Shown here one piece after another: positions 19,435-27,840 of a stretch of DNA of 63,435 nucleotides. The position numbers and the translations under genes are program-made. How positions within the stretch are numbered: the stretch's first letter is position 1; every line of letters starts with the position of its first letter. Below the pieces are notes generated by a model that searched no databases, had not been told where the DNA came from, and saw only the letters and a list, made by a program, of their open reading frames with translations. The DNA is taken from assembly GCA_050747525.1 (NCBI GenBank), contig JBOGOC010000064.1:1-63435 (forward strand), given 5' to 3'. Source of the stretch: JBOGOC01 sp050747525. GTDB taxonomy: Bacteria > Acidobacteriota > Polarisedimenticolia > JACPZX01 > DASXTC01.

Positions 19435-20466
19435 TCAGGTGCCCATGAACCAACGAAGCGTCTCTCCGTAGCTCAGGCTCACCAGGGCGAAGGTTCCCAT
19501 GATGGCCAGGCCGCCTATCCACGCGGCCGCTTCCCATGCGCGCGCGGCCAGGGGCGAGCGCGGCTCGACGTCCTGCACCACGGAGGCCAGCAGTACGCCG
19601 GTGACCAGTCCCCCGACGTGGGCGGCGTTGTCGAACGCAAAGACAAACCCCATCAGCAGTCCGTAGGCGGCCCACTGCACCATCTGGGCGCGCACCCCCG
19701 CGCCCAGAGCACCGCCGCGCCTGTAGCCCCACACCAGTGCCACACCGATAAGGCCGAAAATAGCTCCTGACGCCCCGATGCCAGGAAGAATGTCGTCCCG
19801 TTGGTTCGCGGTTCCAACTCTCCACAGGGTGCTGGCCAGGCTGCCGCCCATCCCGGTCAACACCCAGAACACCAGCATCTTGCGCGCGCCGTACATCTCC
19901 TCGATCAGGGGACCCACCGCCAGCAGCGCCCAGCAGTTCATCCCGACATGAAGCATCCCCCCGTGCAGGAACACGCTGGACAGCAGGCGCCACCACTGTC
20001 CCGCCATGACCAGCACCGGGACATTGGCTCCCATGGCGTCCATGGTCACTTCCCACGCATCGATACCCATGGCCCGGGGAAGCCCCCCTTCCACGAGGCG
20101 CGACCAGACCATCAGCTGCACCCCGTACATCGCCAGGTTCAGACCCAGGACGACGGAGCTGACCGACACCGCCGACGGCATCATGTTCTCGGCCATGCGG
20201 GCCACCCCGCGCGTGGCGGCACGGCCGGGAATCTCGCCGCACTCCGGGCAGCGGCGCGCTTCCACCGGGATGAGGGCACGGCAGGACGCGCACATGCGCG
20301 AGCGGGTCTCCGCGCCGCGGCGGATGTTCTCGAAATCGGCGGCCGCATCCGACAGGCGCCGGTTGGATCTCTGCCTGAACCAGTGCCATCGGGAGGAGAG
20401 CCGGCGCGCGGCCGACTTCAGATCGGCGATCAGCGCGCGCGTGTCGTCGAGTATCCAGCGGAACAT
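19435..20466 (-). CDS. Rhomboid family intramembrane serine protease with N-terminal zinc ribbon
   Basis: The 343-residue protein has a soluble N-terminus with two CxxC pairs (C59/C62 and C73/C76), a zinc ribbon. It then has about seven hydrophobic segments. The catalytic pair is visible: S233 in GASGAIFG and H283 in NAAHVGG, with the loop HGGMLHVGMN (168-177) that contributes the oxyanion residues. The fold cleaves transmembrane substrates; the zinc ribbon may select or position them. An exact TATAAT stands six bases before the ATG with no ribosome site. GNAT follows 5 bases downstream. Activity is highly probable because the catalytic dyad is intact. Confidence 0.9.
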   Translation of the reverse strand: MFRWILDDTRALIADLKSAARRLSSRWHWFRQRSNRRLSDAAADFENIRRGAETRSRMCASCRALIPVEARRCPECGEIPGRAATRGVARMAENMMPSAVSVSSVVLGLNLAMYGVQLMVWSRLVEGGLPRAMGIDAWEVTMDAMGANVPVLVMAGQWWRLLSSVFLHGGMLHVGMNCWALLAVGPLIEEMYGARKMLVFWVLTGMGGSLASTLWRVGTANQRDDILPGIGASGAIFGLIGVALVWGYRRGGALGAGVRAQMVQWAAYGLLMGFVFAFDNAAHVGGLVTGVLLASVVQDVEPRSPLAARAWEAAAWIGGLAIMGTFALVSLSYGETLRWFMGT

Positions 20467-20472
20467 CGGCGC

Positions 20473-20478
20473 ATTATA
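20473..20478 (-). promoter_or_regulatory. Consensus -10 TATAAT six bases before the rhomboid ATG
   Basis: The hexamer matches the sigma70 -10 consensus exactly. The spacing would place transcription start at the ATG itself. The 20479-20618 gap upstream also holds a 7-bp inverted repeat (20536-20559, ACCCGTG/CACGGGT) of unknown role. Confidence 0.55.
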
Positions 20479-20618
20479 GCGGGGGGGAAGGTAGAGGCCG
20501 CGCGCCGGAGCATTCAGGTCCTTGGGGGGAGGAGAACCCGTGAAATGTGGGGCACGGGTCCGATCCGGGGCGCGGCCTCCGCTTGCCACTCTTCCTACGC
20601 GCCAATGGCGCGTCGGTT

Positions 20619-20963
20619 TCATGCGATACGGAACCTCAGCTCCTGCAACGACCTTCGCGTGCCCTGCAGCAGCTTCCGATCCAGTCCCGTGAGAAGCAGC
20701 AGCTCGCGCGCTTTTCCCGACACTCCGCACAAACGGAACTCGGCGCCTGCTGCCTTGGCCAGGGCGCGGCACGCCACCAGCTCTCCAAGCCCGGCTGCGT
20801 CCATGAAGCGCACCCCGGTCGCATCGATCTCGATCAACGTGGCCCCGCGTTCGAGCGCGAGGGCCACTTGCCGTCGCAGCAGCCCGCTCTTCTGGCCTGC
20901 CGCCATGGCGCCTTTCAGACTCAGCCGGATGTCTCGCATCGAACCCTGTGGCCTCGTGTTCAT
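20619..20963 (-). CDS. STAS-domain protein lacking the usual phospho-acceptor serine
   Basis: The 114-residue protein is a single STAS domain like SpoIIAA-type anti-anti-sigma factors. The strand-loop motif reads FMDAAGLGELV, where family members have DSSG or DSAG; residue 56 is Ala where the phosphorylated Ser would be. A GTCAGGAGG ribosome site precedes the ATG. No anti-sigma kinase or sigma factor gene is near. It may be a constitutively active antagonist, or belong to the MlaB-like or another STAS subgroup. Upstream (20964-21129) there is only a short 7-bp hairpin at 21058-21076 without a T-run. Confidence 0.8.
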   Translation of the reverse strand: MNTRPQGSMRDIRLSLKGAMAAGQKSGLLRRQVALALERGATLIEIDATGVRFMDAAGLGELVACRALAKAAGAEFRLCGVSGKARELLLLTGLDRKLLQGTRRSLQELRFRIA

Positions 20964-21129
20964 GCGTTCCTCCTGACTCCCTTTCCCAATGTCGATCTAT
21001 CAACGCAGCGGAGCCGCGTCCGGTTCCAGAACTTCTTCAAATTTGAGACGACGGATCCCGCCCTTCGTTAGGGCGGAATCAGTCACGCACAAGTCACAGA
21101 ATGGGAGCGACTTGGGGGTGGGGGGCCGC

Positions 21130-24100
21130 CTACCAGAGGCGCAGGATGGTCACGAAAATCTCCTGGTCACCCCGATAGTCCTTGATGTCCGAGGCCACGG
21201 CGATCCCCCAGTCCAGGGTCAGGATCAGGTTGGGGCCCACGATGGTCTGGCCGGAGATGCCGAAGCCGGTGAAGTCCTGGAAGCCGTTCTCCTCGCCCGG
21301 GGCCGCCGCCCGATCCCTCACCCGGGCGTGATCCACGGTGGCCTCGAAGCGGATGAGATTGGTGAAGTTGAAGGCGTACTGCACCTGCGCACGCCCTCCG
21401 TTGGTGTAGCGGAACCCCGCCCCGCCGAAACCGCGCAGCCTGTTGCCGAAGTAGTCGAACCTGTACTTGCTGAAGCGATCCAGGTCTCCCCCGCCCGAGG
21501 CGGCCACTTCGGTGTGGATCTTCTGGTTCAGCGGCAGGAAGAACTCCTTCGTCGCGATGCCGTCGTACTGCACGTAGTCGGCGGCGTCCTCCGAGAAGTC
21601 GGTGTTGCCGGGGAGCCCCCAGGGCTCCCAGGTGCTGCGATCCGCGACGCGCACGCCGCCCGCCACGCGCCAGGTGCGCTTGTTGAACTCCCCTTCCATG
21701 CCCACCGTGCTCACCAGCGTGTCGGTCGGCAGGAGGAAGTCGGACGAGGTGTCCTCGGCCTTCGAGAACCCTTCGAACCGCAGCCCCGCGGTCCATTTCA
21801 CTTTCCAGTGATCGGCGAAAGGGAGGCCCAGCCCCAGCTCGATGTTCTGCTGGGTGAGATCGACGGCCTCCTCGTCGATCTCGTCGCCGCCCGACACCGG
21901 CGTGTCCGACGCCGAGAACCCCTGAAGGAAGATGTCCGCGCTCCCTTCCAGGCCGGTGCCCAGCATGTCGGGCTGGCTCAGGTTGCCGAAGGCCAGGGCT
22001 CCGGCGAAGAAGATGTTGGTCTGCGCCCCTTTGCCCCACAGGTTCCGGTTGAAGTAGTTGACCCCCGCCAGCGGAAGCGGGTAGTCGAGCGACTGGTTGT
22101 AGAACACGCCCCCCAGGGCGAACAGGATGTCCTTGTCCAGCTCGCTGCGCACCACCCGGTTCCCATCCGAGGTCCTCTCGAGATAGCGCTGGCCCTGCGC
22201 CGTCTCCCTCACCATGGTGTGTTCCGATGCGTACGCTGTCTGGCGCGCCGCCACGAAGCCGGCGTCGTTGATCTTCTGCTGGGAGAAGCTCACGTCCCGG
22301 TACACGGTCAGGTTGCGCCCCGAAGTGCTGAACAGCTGCTGCCCCTGGATGTGGCTGAGCAGCCAGTAGGTCAGCCCCTCGGGCCCCACCAGCGGGCGGA
22401 AGGAGTCGGTCTGATCGTTGGACAGGATCGGGGGCTTGAGCCCCGTCTGCAGGGATGAGACCTGCACGCGGGCGTGGGTCTTCTTGTCGATCCAGATGCG
22501 GCCCTGGTAGAGAGAGTCCTCGGCCACCAGAGGATCGAAGCTCACCACCCAGCAGTCATAGCCATCGATGGTCTCCTCGCCTTCCAGCCGGTACGCGTAG
22601 CGGCGATCCAGAGCGATGTCCAGCGGCAGCGTGAACACCTTCTCGGGCTGGGGCAGGGGGAACTCCGGCATGGTCGTGGCGCGCCACTTCACGCCGTTGA
22701 CGAAGTACTCCCGCTGCTCGAACTCGGGGCCCACCAGCGGATCGTAGAAGAAGCCGCTCTGAACGGTGATGTCGAAGGTGGTGCCGCTGCCGAGGCGGAA
22801 GCGGAAGTCGATGCGCGCCTCGGCGCGCCAGTTGGTCAGCAGGGCGTCCTGCGCCGCCTGGAAGGCCTGGTGCTGCGCGATGATCTCTTCCACCGAGGGC
22901 TGGCGCACTTCGGTCACCTGGAGACGCTCTTCCTCGCCGAACAGCGGCGACGTGAAGCGGCGGTAGCGCAGCACCAGGGGATAGTCCGCGATGGGAAGCG
23001 CCAGGCGGGTCACGCCTTCGGCCTCGTCCTTCTGGTACGCGCCCGCCACCGCCTGCTCCCCCGCCGGCAGGTCCATCAGGAGCGGCTCGGCGACGTCCGA
23101 CGAGTCGACCACCAGCACGGCCTGCGCCCCTCTCTGCGCGCCGGGACCGGCGTCGTAGCCGATGAGCACCGTCTTCTCCTCGGGATCGAAGAGCCTCACG
23201 ATGAGGGCGGGGATCTCCTGGCCCATCGGCGTCATCAGATGGATGCCGCGGCCCGACTCCACCAACGGCGCGTGCGAGGGGGACACGGCGCCGCGGATCC
23301 GCTCCAGCACCCCCAGGGTGGCCGGCATGCCGTCGGGGCCCGGCTCCAGACGAAACGTGGTGAGCGCCACTTCCTGCCTGAGGGCTTCGAGGTATCCCCT
23401 CAGCAGCCCGGCCGCCGCCGCGCCGGGCTCCACCGGGCGCCCCACCCACCAGAGGCGGGCCGAGGGATCCTTCAGCAGCATCAGCTGCCTGATGCCGGGG
23501 ATGCGATCGGCCCGGGCGGTGCGTACGGCCACCGCGTCCACGTACACGTCGATCCCTTCGGCGAACAGCGCGTCGAGAAACGGCACGACGTCCCCGCCGT
23601 CCAGATCCAGCCCCAGCGCGACGCGCGCCTGGGGGCTGGAGGCCCGCACGGCCACGGAGGAGAGCTTGAGCCAGTAGGCCCCCTGGGCCGGTGTCATATC
23701 CTGGAGCCGAGACAAACCTTCACCCAGGATGACGTGCCCTGCCTGGCTCTGGTAGCGCGTCGCCAGCGCGCGAAGAAAGGCGGTCCATCCGCGCTCGATG
23801 CCGGCCGGCTCGGTGAACAGAGGGTTACCATCGCGTGGCGACAGCGCGACGGCGTACCCCGCGGCGGCGTGCGATCCGATGATGGCGTCGGCGACGGCCC
23901 AGTCATACTGCCCCGCCACCTTCTCGATCACGTCCCAGGGCACGATCACGCGCACCCACACCGCCGATCGATCCGGCGCCGCCGGCAGGGGCGAGGGCCG
24001 CGGATGGGGCGACGGCAGGGCCCCGAGATCCAGGTCGAATCCCACGGCGTTGGACGGCCCGGCCGAGCCACCCGCAGGCTCCGCCGCGATCACGCACGTC

Positions 24101-24150
24101 CACGCCAGCACGGCGGCCAGCGCCACGAACGTCCGCACGGCGCGGCGCAT
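21130..24150 (-). CDS. Large outer-membrane protein with TIM-barrel-like, LolA-like and beta-barrel regions
   Basis: The 1006-residue protein starts with a signal peptide (about residues 1-24). Residues about 55-330 look like a glycoside-hydrolase-type (beta/alpha)8 fold (VWVRVIVPWDVIEKVAGQYDW, then WTAFLRALATRYQ), though no catalytic acid pair is convincing. Residues about 420-610 resemble outer-membrane lipoprotein-sorting (LolA-like) domains: WRAEARIDFRFRL, then DGYDCWVVSFDP and GRIWIDKKTHARVQV. The rest is aromatic-rich and strand-patterned and ends ILRLW, as an outer-membrane barrel would. The start follows a TATTAT -10 hexamer; an upstream ATG (24207) overlaps that hexamer and is less likely. 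Function unknown. Confidence 0.7.
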   Translation of the reverse strand: MRRAVRTFVALAAVLAWTCVIAAEPAGGSAGPSNAVGFDLDLGALPSPHPRPSPLPAAPDRSAVWVRVIVPWDVIEKVAGQYDWAVADAIIGSHAAAGYAVALSPRDGNPLFTEPAGIERGWTAFLRALATRYQSQAGHVILGEGLSRLQDMTPAQGAYWLKLSSVAVRASSPQARVALGLDLDGGDVVPFLDALFAEGIDVYVDAVAVRTARADRIPGIRQLMLLKDPSARLWWVGRPVEPGAAAAGLLRGYLEALRQEVALTTFRLEPGPDGMPATLGVLERIRGAVSPSHAPLVESGRGIHLMTPMGQEIPALIVRLFDPEEKTVLIGYDAGPGAQRGAQAVLVVDSSDVAEPLLMDLPAGEQAVAGAYQKDEAEGVTRLALPIADYPLVLRYRRFTSPLFGEEERLQVTEVRQPSVEEIIAQHQAFQAAQDALLTNWRAEARIDFRFRLGSGTTFDITVQSGFFYDPLVGPEFEQREYFVNGVKWRATTMPEFPLPQPEKVFTLPLDIALDRRYAYRLEGEETIDGYDCWVVSFDPLVAEDSLYQGRIWIDKKTHARVQVSSLQTGLKPPILSNDQTDSFRPLVGPEGLTYWLLSHIQGQQLFSTSGRNLTVYRDVSFSQQKINDAGFVAARQTAYASEHTMVRETAQGQRYLERTSDGNRVVRSELDKDILFALGGVFYNQSLDYPLPLAGVNYFNRNLWGKGAQTNIFFAGALAFGNLSQPDMLGTGLEGSADIFLQGFSASDTPVSGGDEIDEEAVDLTQQNIELGLGLPFADHWKVKWTAGLRFEGFSKAEDTSSDFLLPTDTLVSTVGMEGEFNKRTWRVAGGVRVADRSTWEPWGLPGNTDFSEDAADYVQYDGIATKEFFLPLNQKIHTEVAASGGGDLDRFSKYRFDYFGNRLRGFGGAGFRYTNGGRAQVQYAFNFTNLIRFEATVDHARVRDRAAAPGEENGFQDFTGFGISGQTIVGPNLILTLDWGIAVASDIKDYRGDQEIFVTILRLW

Positions 24151-24205
24151 GGGTGAAAGCACGTTCGAGACTCGCGGGGCGGGAAGGAACGGCACGCGGC
24201 GGAAC

Positions 24206-24211
24206 ATAATA
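24206..24211 (-). promoter_or_regulatory. -10 hexamer TATTAT for the large outer-membrane protein gene
   Basis: TATTAT on the minus strand overlaps a possible upstream ATG at 24207, which argues that translation starts at the ATG 57 bases further on (24150). The 24212-24449 gap also contains TTGACT at 24234-24239 with CATGAT 18 bases later on the plus strand, a weak promoter candidate for mgtE. Confidence 0.35.
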
Positions 24212-24449
24212 GACGGTCCGGGTACGTGTCCAGTTGACTAGTGTATGGAGGCTGGTTCATGATGCGCAGCGCCGGTTTTTATGCTGAACGGAATGGGTGA
24301 ACTGATGGACGACAGTCGGGCACGCGACGGGAAGACGACCGCGGGACCGGGCGAGGGCGCGCCGATGTAGGGCCGCCACGCTCCCCACTCCCCTCTCCCC
24401 CCTCCCGCCACCCGCCCCCGAATCCACACGATGCCGACCGGGACCTGAC

Positions 24450-25802
24450 ATGAACGATGTGACCGCTCTCATCCTGCCCGAGGTGCGCGAGCTGCTCGAG
24501 ACCGGAGGGCGCGACGCCCTGCAGCGCGCCCTGGCGGACCTCCATCCCGCCGACATCGCGGACATCATCGCCAATCTCGAGGATGCGCAGGCCCGCGAGG
24601 TGTTCGAGTCTCTCTCCGAGACGAAGCGCGTGGCCACCTTCGAGCATCTCGAGGAATCCGACCAGCTGCGCCTGCTCGAGGCTCTGGGCCGCGACCGGAT
24701 GATCCACATCATCGAAGAGATGTCGTCCGACGATCGGGCCGACTTCATCCAGGCGCTCCCCGAGCGCACCGCGGACAGCATCCTGCCGCTGCTGGCCCAG
24801 GCCGAGCGCAACGACGTGAGGAAGCTGGTCGCCTATGAAGAAGACACCGCGGGCGCCGTGATGACGACGGAATACGCGGCGCTCCCCGCAGACATCACGG
24901 TGGGCGAGGCGCTGCAGCGCCTGCGCAAGGTCGCCCCGGACAAGGAGACCATCTACTACGTCTTCATCACCGATCCCGAGCGGCGCCTGCTGGGCTACAC
25001 GACCCTGCGCGAGCTGGTGCTGGCCAGGCCCGATCAGAGCGTCATGGACGTGCGCCGGCAGCCGCTGATCAGCATGCCCGTGGACGCCGATCAGGAAGAC
25101 GTCGCGCGCGCCATCCAGCGCTACGACTTCCTGGCCCTGCCCATCGTGGACGCCGACAACCGCCTGGTGGGGATCGTCACGCACGACGACGTGATCGACG
25201 TCATCGAGGAAGAAGCCACCGAGGACGCGCAGCGCATGGGGGCCGTGGAGCCACTGGACATGCCGTATCTCAAGACCGGCTTCTGGCAGCTGGCGTGGCG
25301 CCGCGGGGCGTGGCTGATGGTCCTCTTTCTCGGTGAGCTCTTCACCGGCACGGCTCTGCGGCACTACGAGGCCACGCTGCAAGGGGTCCTGAGCCTGGTG
25401 TTCTTCCTGCCGGTCATCATCTCCGCGGGAGGCAACTCCGGATCCCAGTCGGCCACGCTGATCATCCGCAGCCTGGCCGTGGGCGAGGTGCGCCTGCGTG
25501 ACTGGTTCCGCATCTGGTACCGCGAGCTGGGGATGGGGCTGGCGCTCGGGCTGTTCCTGGGAGGCCTGGGCTACCTGCGTGCCCTCACCTGGGACGTCCC
25601 GCACATGGTGGCCCTTTCGGTGGGGCTGACCCTGGTCGCGGTGGTGATCGTCGGCTCGATGGTGGGCGCGATGCTTCCGCTTCTCTTCAGGCTCTGCCGG
25701 CTGGATCCGGGCGTGGCTTCCTCGCCGTTCGTCGCCTCCCTCGTGGACGTCGTGGGGATCGTGGTGTACTTCACCATCGCGCGCTCACTGCTGAGCATCT
25801 GA
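24450..25802 (+). CDS. mgtE: Magnesium transporter MgtE
   Basis: The 450-residue inner-membrane protein has the complete MgtE layout: N-domain of acidic helical repeats (about 1-125, HPADIADIIANLE), two CBS domains (about 130-255, ending GIVTHDDVIDVIEEEATED), a connecting helix, and five membrane helices (about 285-450). The pore signature FFLPVIISAGGNSGSQSATLIIRSLA is present. The family forms dimeric Mg2+ channels gated by Mg2+ binding between the N and CBS domains. The DUF62 gene begins 5 bases after its stop. I see no recognisable magnesium riboswitch in the ~240-base upstream gap. Confidence 0.95.
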   Translation: MNDVTALILPEVRELLETGGRDALQRALADLHPADIADIIANLEDAQAREVFESLSETKRVATFEHLEESDQLRLLEALGRDRMIHIIEEMSSDDRADFIQALPERTADSILPLLAQAERNDVRKLVAYEEDTAGAVMTTEYAALPADITVGEALQRLRKVAPDKETIYYVFITDPERRLLGYTTLRELVLARPDQSVMDVRRQPLISMPVDADQEDVARAIQRYDFLALPIVDADNRLVGIVTHDDVIDVIEEEATEDAQRMGAVEPLDMPYLKTGFWQLAWRRGAWLMVLFLGELFTGTALRHYEATLQGVLSLVFFLPVIISAGGNSGSQSATLIIRSLAVGEVRLRDWFRIWYRELGMGLALGLFLGGLGYLRALTWDVPHMVALSVGLTLVAVVIVGSMVGAMLPLLFRLCRLDPGVASSPFVASLVDVVGIVVYFTIARSLLSI

Positions 25803-25807
25803 AGGCC

Positions 25808-26566
25808 ATGCTCATCACGCTCCTGACCGATTTCGGAACCCGCGACCACTACGTCGCATCGGTGAAGGCCGGTATCCTGCTGGTCGCTCCCGGCGCGACG
25901 CTCGTGGACATCACCCACGATGTGCCGGCGCACGACGTCCTGGAGGGGGCGTGGACCCTGGGGAACGCCTTCCCCGACTTCCCGGCCGGCACCGTGCACC
26001 TGGCGGTGGTGGACCCCGGCGTGGGGACCTCGCGAAGAGGGATGGCCCTGGCGGCCGGCGGGCAGCTTCTGGTGGGGCCCGACAACGGACTCTTCTCCTA
26101 CGTGCTGGACCGGCACCCCGCCTCGGCCATGGTCGAGCTTCCGATCGCGGAGGGCGACGCCGTGAGCCCGGTGTTTCACGGCCGGGATCTCTTCGCTCCG
26201 GCCGCGGCCCGCCTCGCCACAGGAGCGGACATCCGCTCGCTCGGGCCACCCCTCCACGACCCGGTCCTGCTCACCGTGCCGCGCCCGTCGACCGCCGCGG
26301 GCGGCGTGGTGCGGGCGCATGTGGCTCACATCGATCGCTTCGGCAACGTGGTGCTGTACGCCACCCCGGCCGACCTTCCCGTCCCGGTTCGAGCGCGCGC
26401 CGGCGCGCGCGTCGTCTCGCTCTTCGTGCGCACGTACGGCGACGCGCCACCCGGCGAGCCGGCGATTCTGATCAACTCATCGGGCTTCCTGGAGATCGGC
26501 GCCAACGGTGCACGCGCCGCCGATCTGCTCGGGCTCCAGCGCGGTGACGTCGTGGACCTGACGTAG
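25808..26566 (+). CDS. SAM hydrolase/halogenase-fold protein (DUF62)
   Basis: The 252-residue protein has the full set of family motifs: LTDFGTRDHYVASVK at the N-terminus, VVDPGVGT (about 68-75), VGPDNGLF (about 93-100), FHGRDLFAPAAA (about 121-132), HIDRFGN (about 175-181) and the C-terminal INSSGFLEIG. Members without halide-binding residues hydrolyse S-adenosylmethionine to adenosine and methionine (SAM hydroxide adenosyltransferase). The D-R-H type residues of the hydrolase subgroup appear conserved. It is coupled to mgtE and followed by the thiolase gene. Confidence 0.9.
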   Translation: MLITLLTDFGTRDHYVASVKAGILLVAPGATLVDITHDVPAHDVLEGAWTLGNAFPDFPAGTVHLAVVDPGVGTSRRGMALAAGGQLLVGPDNGLFSYVLDRHPASAMVELPIAEGDAVSPVFHGRDLFAPAAARLATGADIRSLGPPLHDPVLLTVPRPSTAAGGVVRAHVAHIDRFGNVVLYATPADLPVPVRARAGARVVSLFVRTYGDAPPGEPAILINSSGFLEIGANGARAADLLGLQRGDVVDLT

Positions 26567-26569
26567 TAT
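26564..26569 (+). promoter_or_regulatory. -10-like hexamer TAGTAT before the thiolase gene
   Basis: TAGTAT overlaps the stop codon of the DUF62 gene and lies 11 bases before the thiolase ATG. No Shine-Dalgarno is visible in the short leader. Confidence 0.35.
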
Positions 26570-26580
26570 CTTTCCCTCAA

Positions 26581-27798
26581 ATGTCCACGTCCCATCCTCC
26601 TTTTCATGACGACGACATCGTGCTGGCGGGCGCCGTGCGCACTCCCATCGGGAAGTTCGGCGGAGCCCTGGCCGGCCTCACCGCGGCGCGGCTCGGCGCC
26701 GCAGCGGCGCGCGAGGCGCTGCGACGGGCGCGCGTGGCTCCCGGCGATCTCTCCGAGGTGATCTTCGGGTGCGCCCGTCAGGCGGGCGGAGGGCCCAACG
26801 TCGCGCGCCAGGTGGGGTGGGCGGCGGGCGCGCCGGCCGAGGTGCCGGCGTTCACCGTGAACAAGGCGTGCGGCTCGGGGCTGAAGTCGATCGTGCTCGC
26901 CGCGCAGGCCATCCGGTGCGGCGACGCGGAGATAGTGCTGGCCGGCGGGACCGAGTCCATGAGCCGCGTCCCCTATCTGCTGGATCAGGCGCGCTGGGGC
27001 TTGAAGATGGGAAGCGCCCCCGTCGTGGACGGCATGTACCGCGACGGCTTCCTGTGTCCCCTGTGCCAGCAGCTGATGGGCGAGACGGCGGAGATCCTGG
27101 CCGATCGGCACGGCATCTCGCGCGAAGAGCAGGACCGCTACGCGGCCATGAGCCAGAATCGGGCGGAGGCCGCGCGTCGCGCGGGGCTGTTCGCCGCCGA
27201 AATCGTCCCCGTGGAGACCGGATCCACGCGCGGCGGCACTCCCGCGGTGCTCGAGCACGACGAGCACCCCCGCGACGGGGTCACGGCCGCATCGCTTTCG
27301 AAGCTCGCCCCGGTCTTCCGCAAGGACGGCACGGTGCATGCGGGCAACTCCTCGGGGATCACCGACGGCGCCGCCGCCGTGGTGGTGATGCGCCTGGGAG
27401 AGGCCAGGCGCCGCGGCGCATCTCCCCTCTTCCGCCTGCGCGGGCACGCCGTGGCCGGCGTGGAGCCGGCCATCATGGGGATCGGGCCGGTCCCCGCGGT
27501 GCGGTCGGTGCTGGAGCGATCGGGGGTGGCGCTCGCCGACGTGGATCTGATCGAGCTGAACGAGGCGTTCGCGGCGCAGGTGCTGGCCTGCGCCCGGGAA
27601 CTGCATCTGGACCTGGAGCGGCTCAACGTGAACGGAGGCTCCATCGCCCTGGGCCACCCCATCGGCGCGAGCGGGGCGCGCGTCGTTGTGACGCTGGTCC
27701 ACGAAATGGAGCGCCGAGGCGCCCGCCTGGGGCTCGCCACCCTGTGCATCTCCGGCGGCATGGGCATCGCCGCCCTGCTGGAGAGGGTGTCCGTCTGA
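26581..27798 (+). CDS. Acetyl-CoA acetyltransferase (thiolase)
   Basis: The 405-residue enzyme has all thiolase catalytic residues: nucleophile C97 in NKACGSG, H359 in GHPIGASGAR and C389 in CISGGMG, plus NEAFAAQ. It catalyses reversible condensation of two acetyl-CoA or thiolytic cleavage of 3-ketoacyl-CoA. The next gene, 42 bases downstream, encodes a glutaryl-CoA dehydrogenase-like enzyme, so the pair may work in lysine/tryptophan-derived glutaryl-CoA or fatty-acid degradation. Biosynthetic and degradative thiolases are not separable by eye. Confidence 0.92.
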   Translation: MSTSHPPFHDDDIVLAGAVRTPIGKFGGALAGLTAARLGAAAAREALRRARVAPGDLSEVIFGCARQAGGGPNVARQVGWAAGAPAEVPAFTVNKACGSGLKSIVLAAQAIRCGDAEIVLAGGTESMSRVPYLLDQARWGLKMGSAPVVDGMYRDGFLCPLCQQLMGETAEILADRHGISREEQDRYAAMSQNRAEAARRAGLFAAEIVPVETGSTRGGTPAVLEHDEHPRDGVTAASLSKLAPVFRKDGTVHAGNSSGITDGAAAVVVMRLGEARRRGASPLFRLRGHAVAGVEPAIMGIGPVPAVRSVLERSGVALADVDLIELNEAFAAQVLACARELHLDLERLNVNGGSIALGHPIGASGARVVVTLVHEMERRGARLGLATLCISGGMGIAALLERVSV

Positions 27799-27804
27799 TA
27801 GACT
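27799..27804 (+). promoter_or_regulatory. -10 hexamer TAGACT before the acyl-CoA dehydrogenase gene
   Basis: TAGACT in the context TGATAGACT immediately follows the thiolase stop and lies 36 bases before the dehydrogenase ATG. It repeats the hexamer seen before several other genes. Confidence 0.4.
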
Positions 27805-27840
27805 GATCGTCGCGTTCCCACACACTTTCCGGGGGTTCTC

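Noticed and set aside
20536..20559. Intrinsic terminator downstream of the STAS gene
   Set aside because: There is a 7-bp inverted repeat but a 10-base loop and no T-run on the relevant strand.
24212..24449. Magnesium riboswitch upstream of mgtE
   Set aside because: No M-box-like helices or conserved blocks could be recognised in this GC- and C-rich gap.
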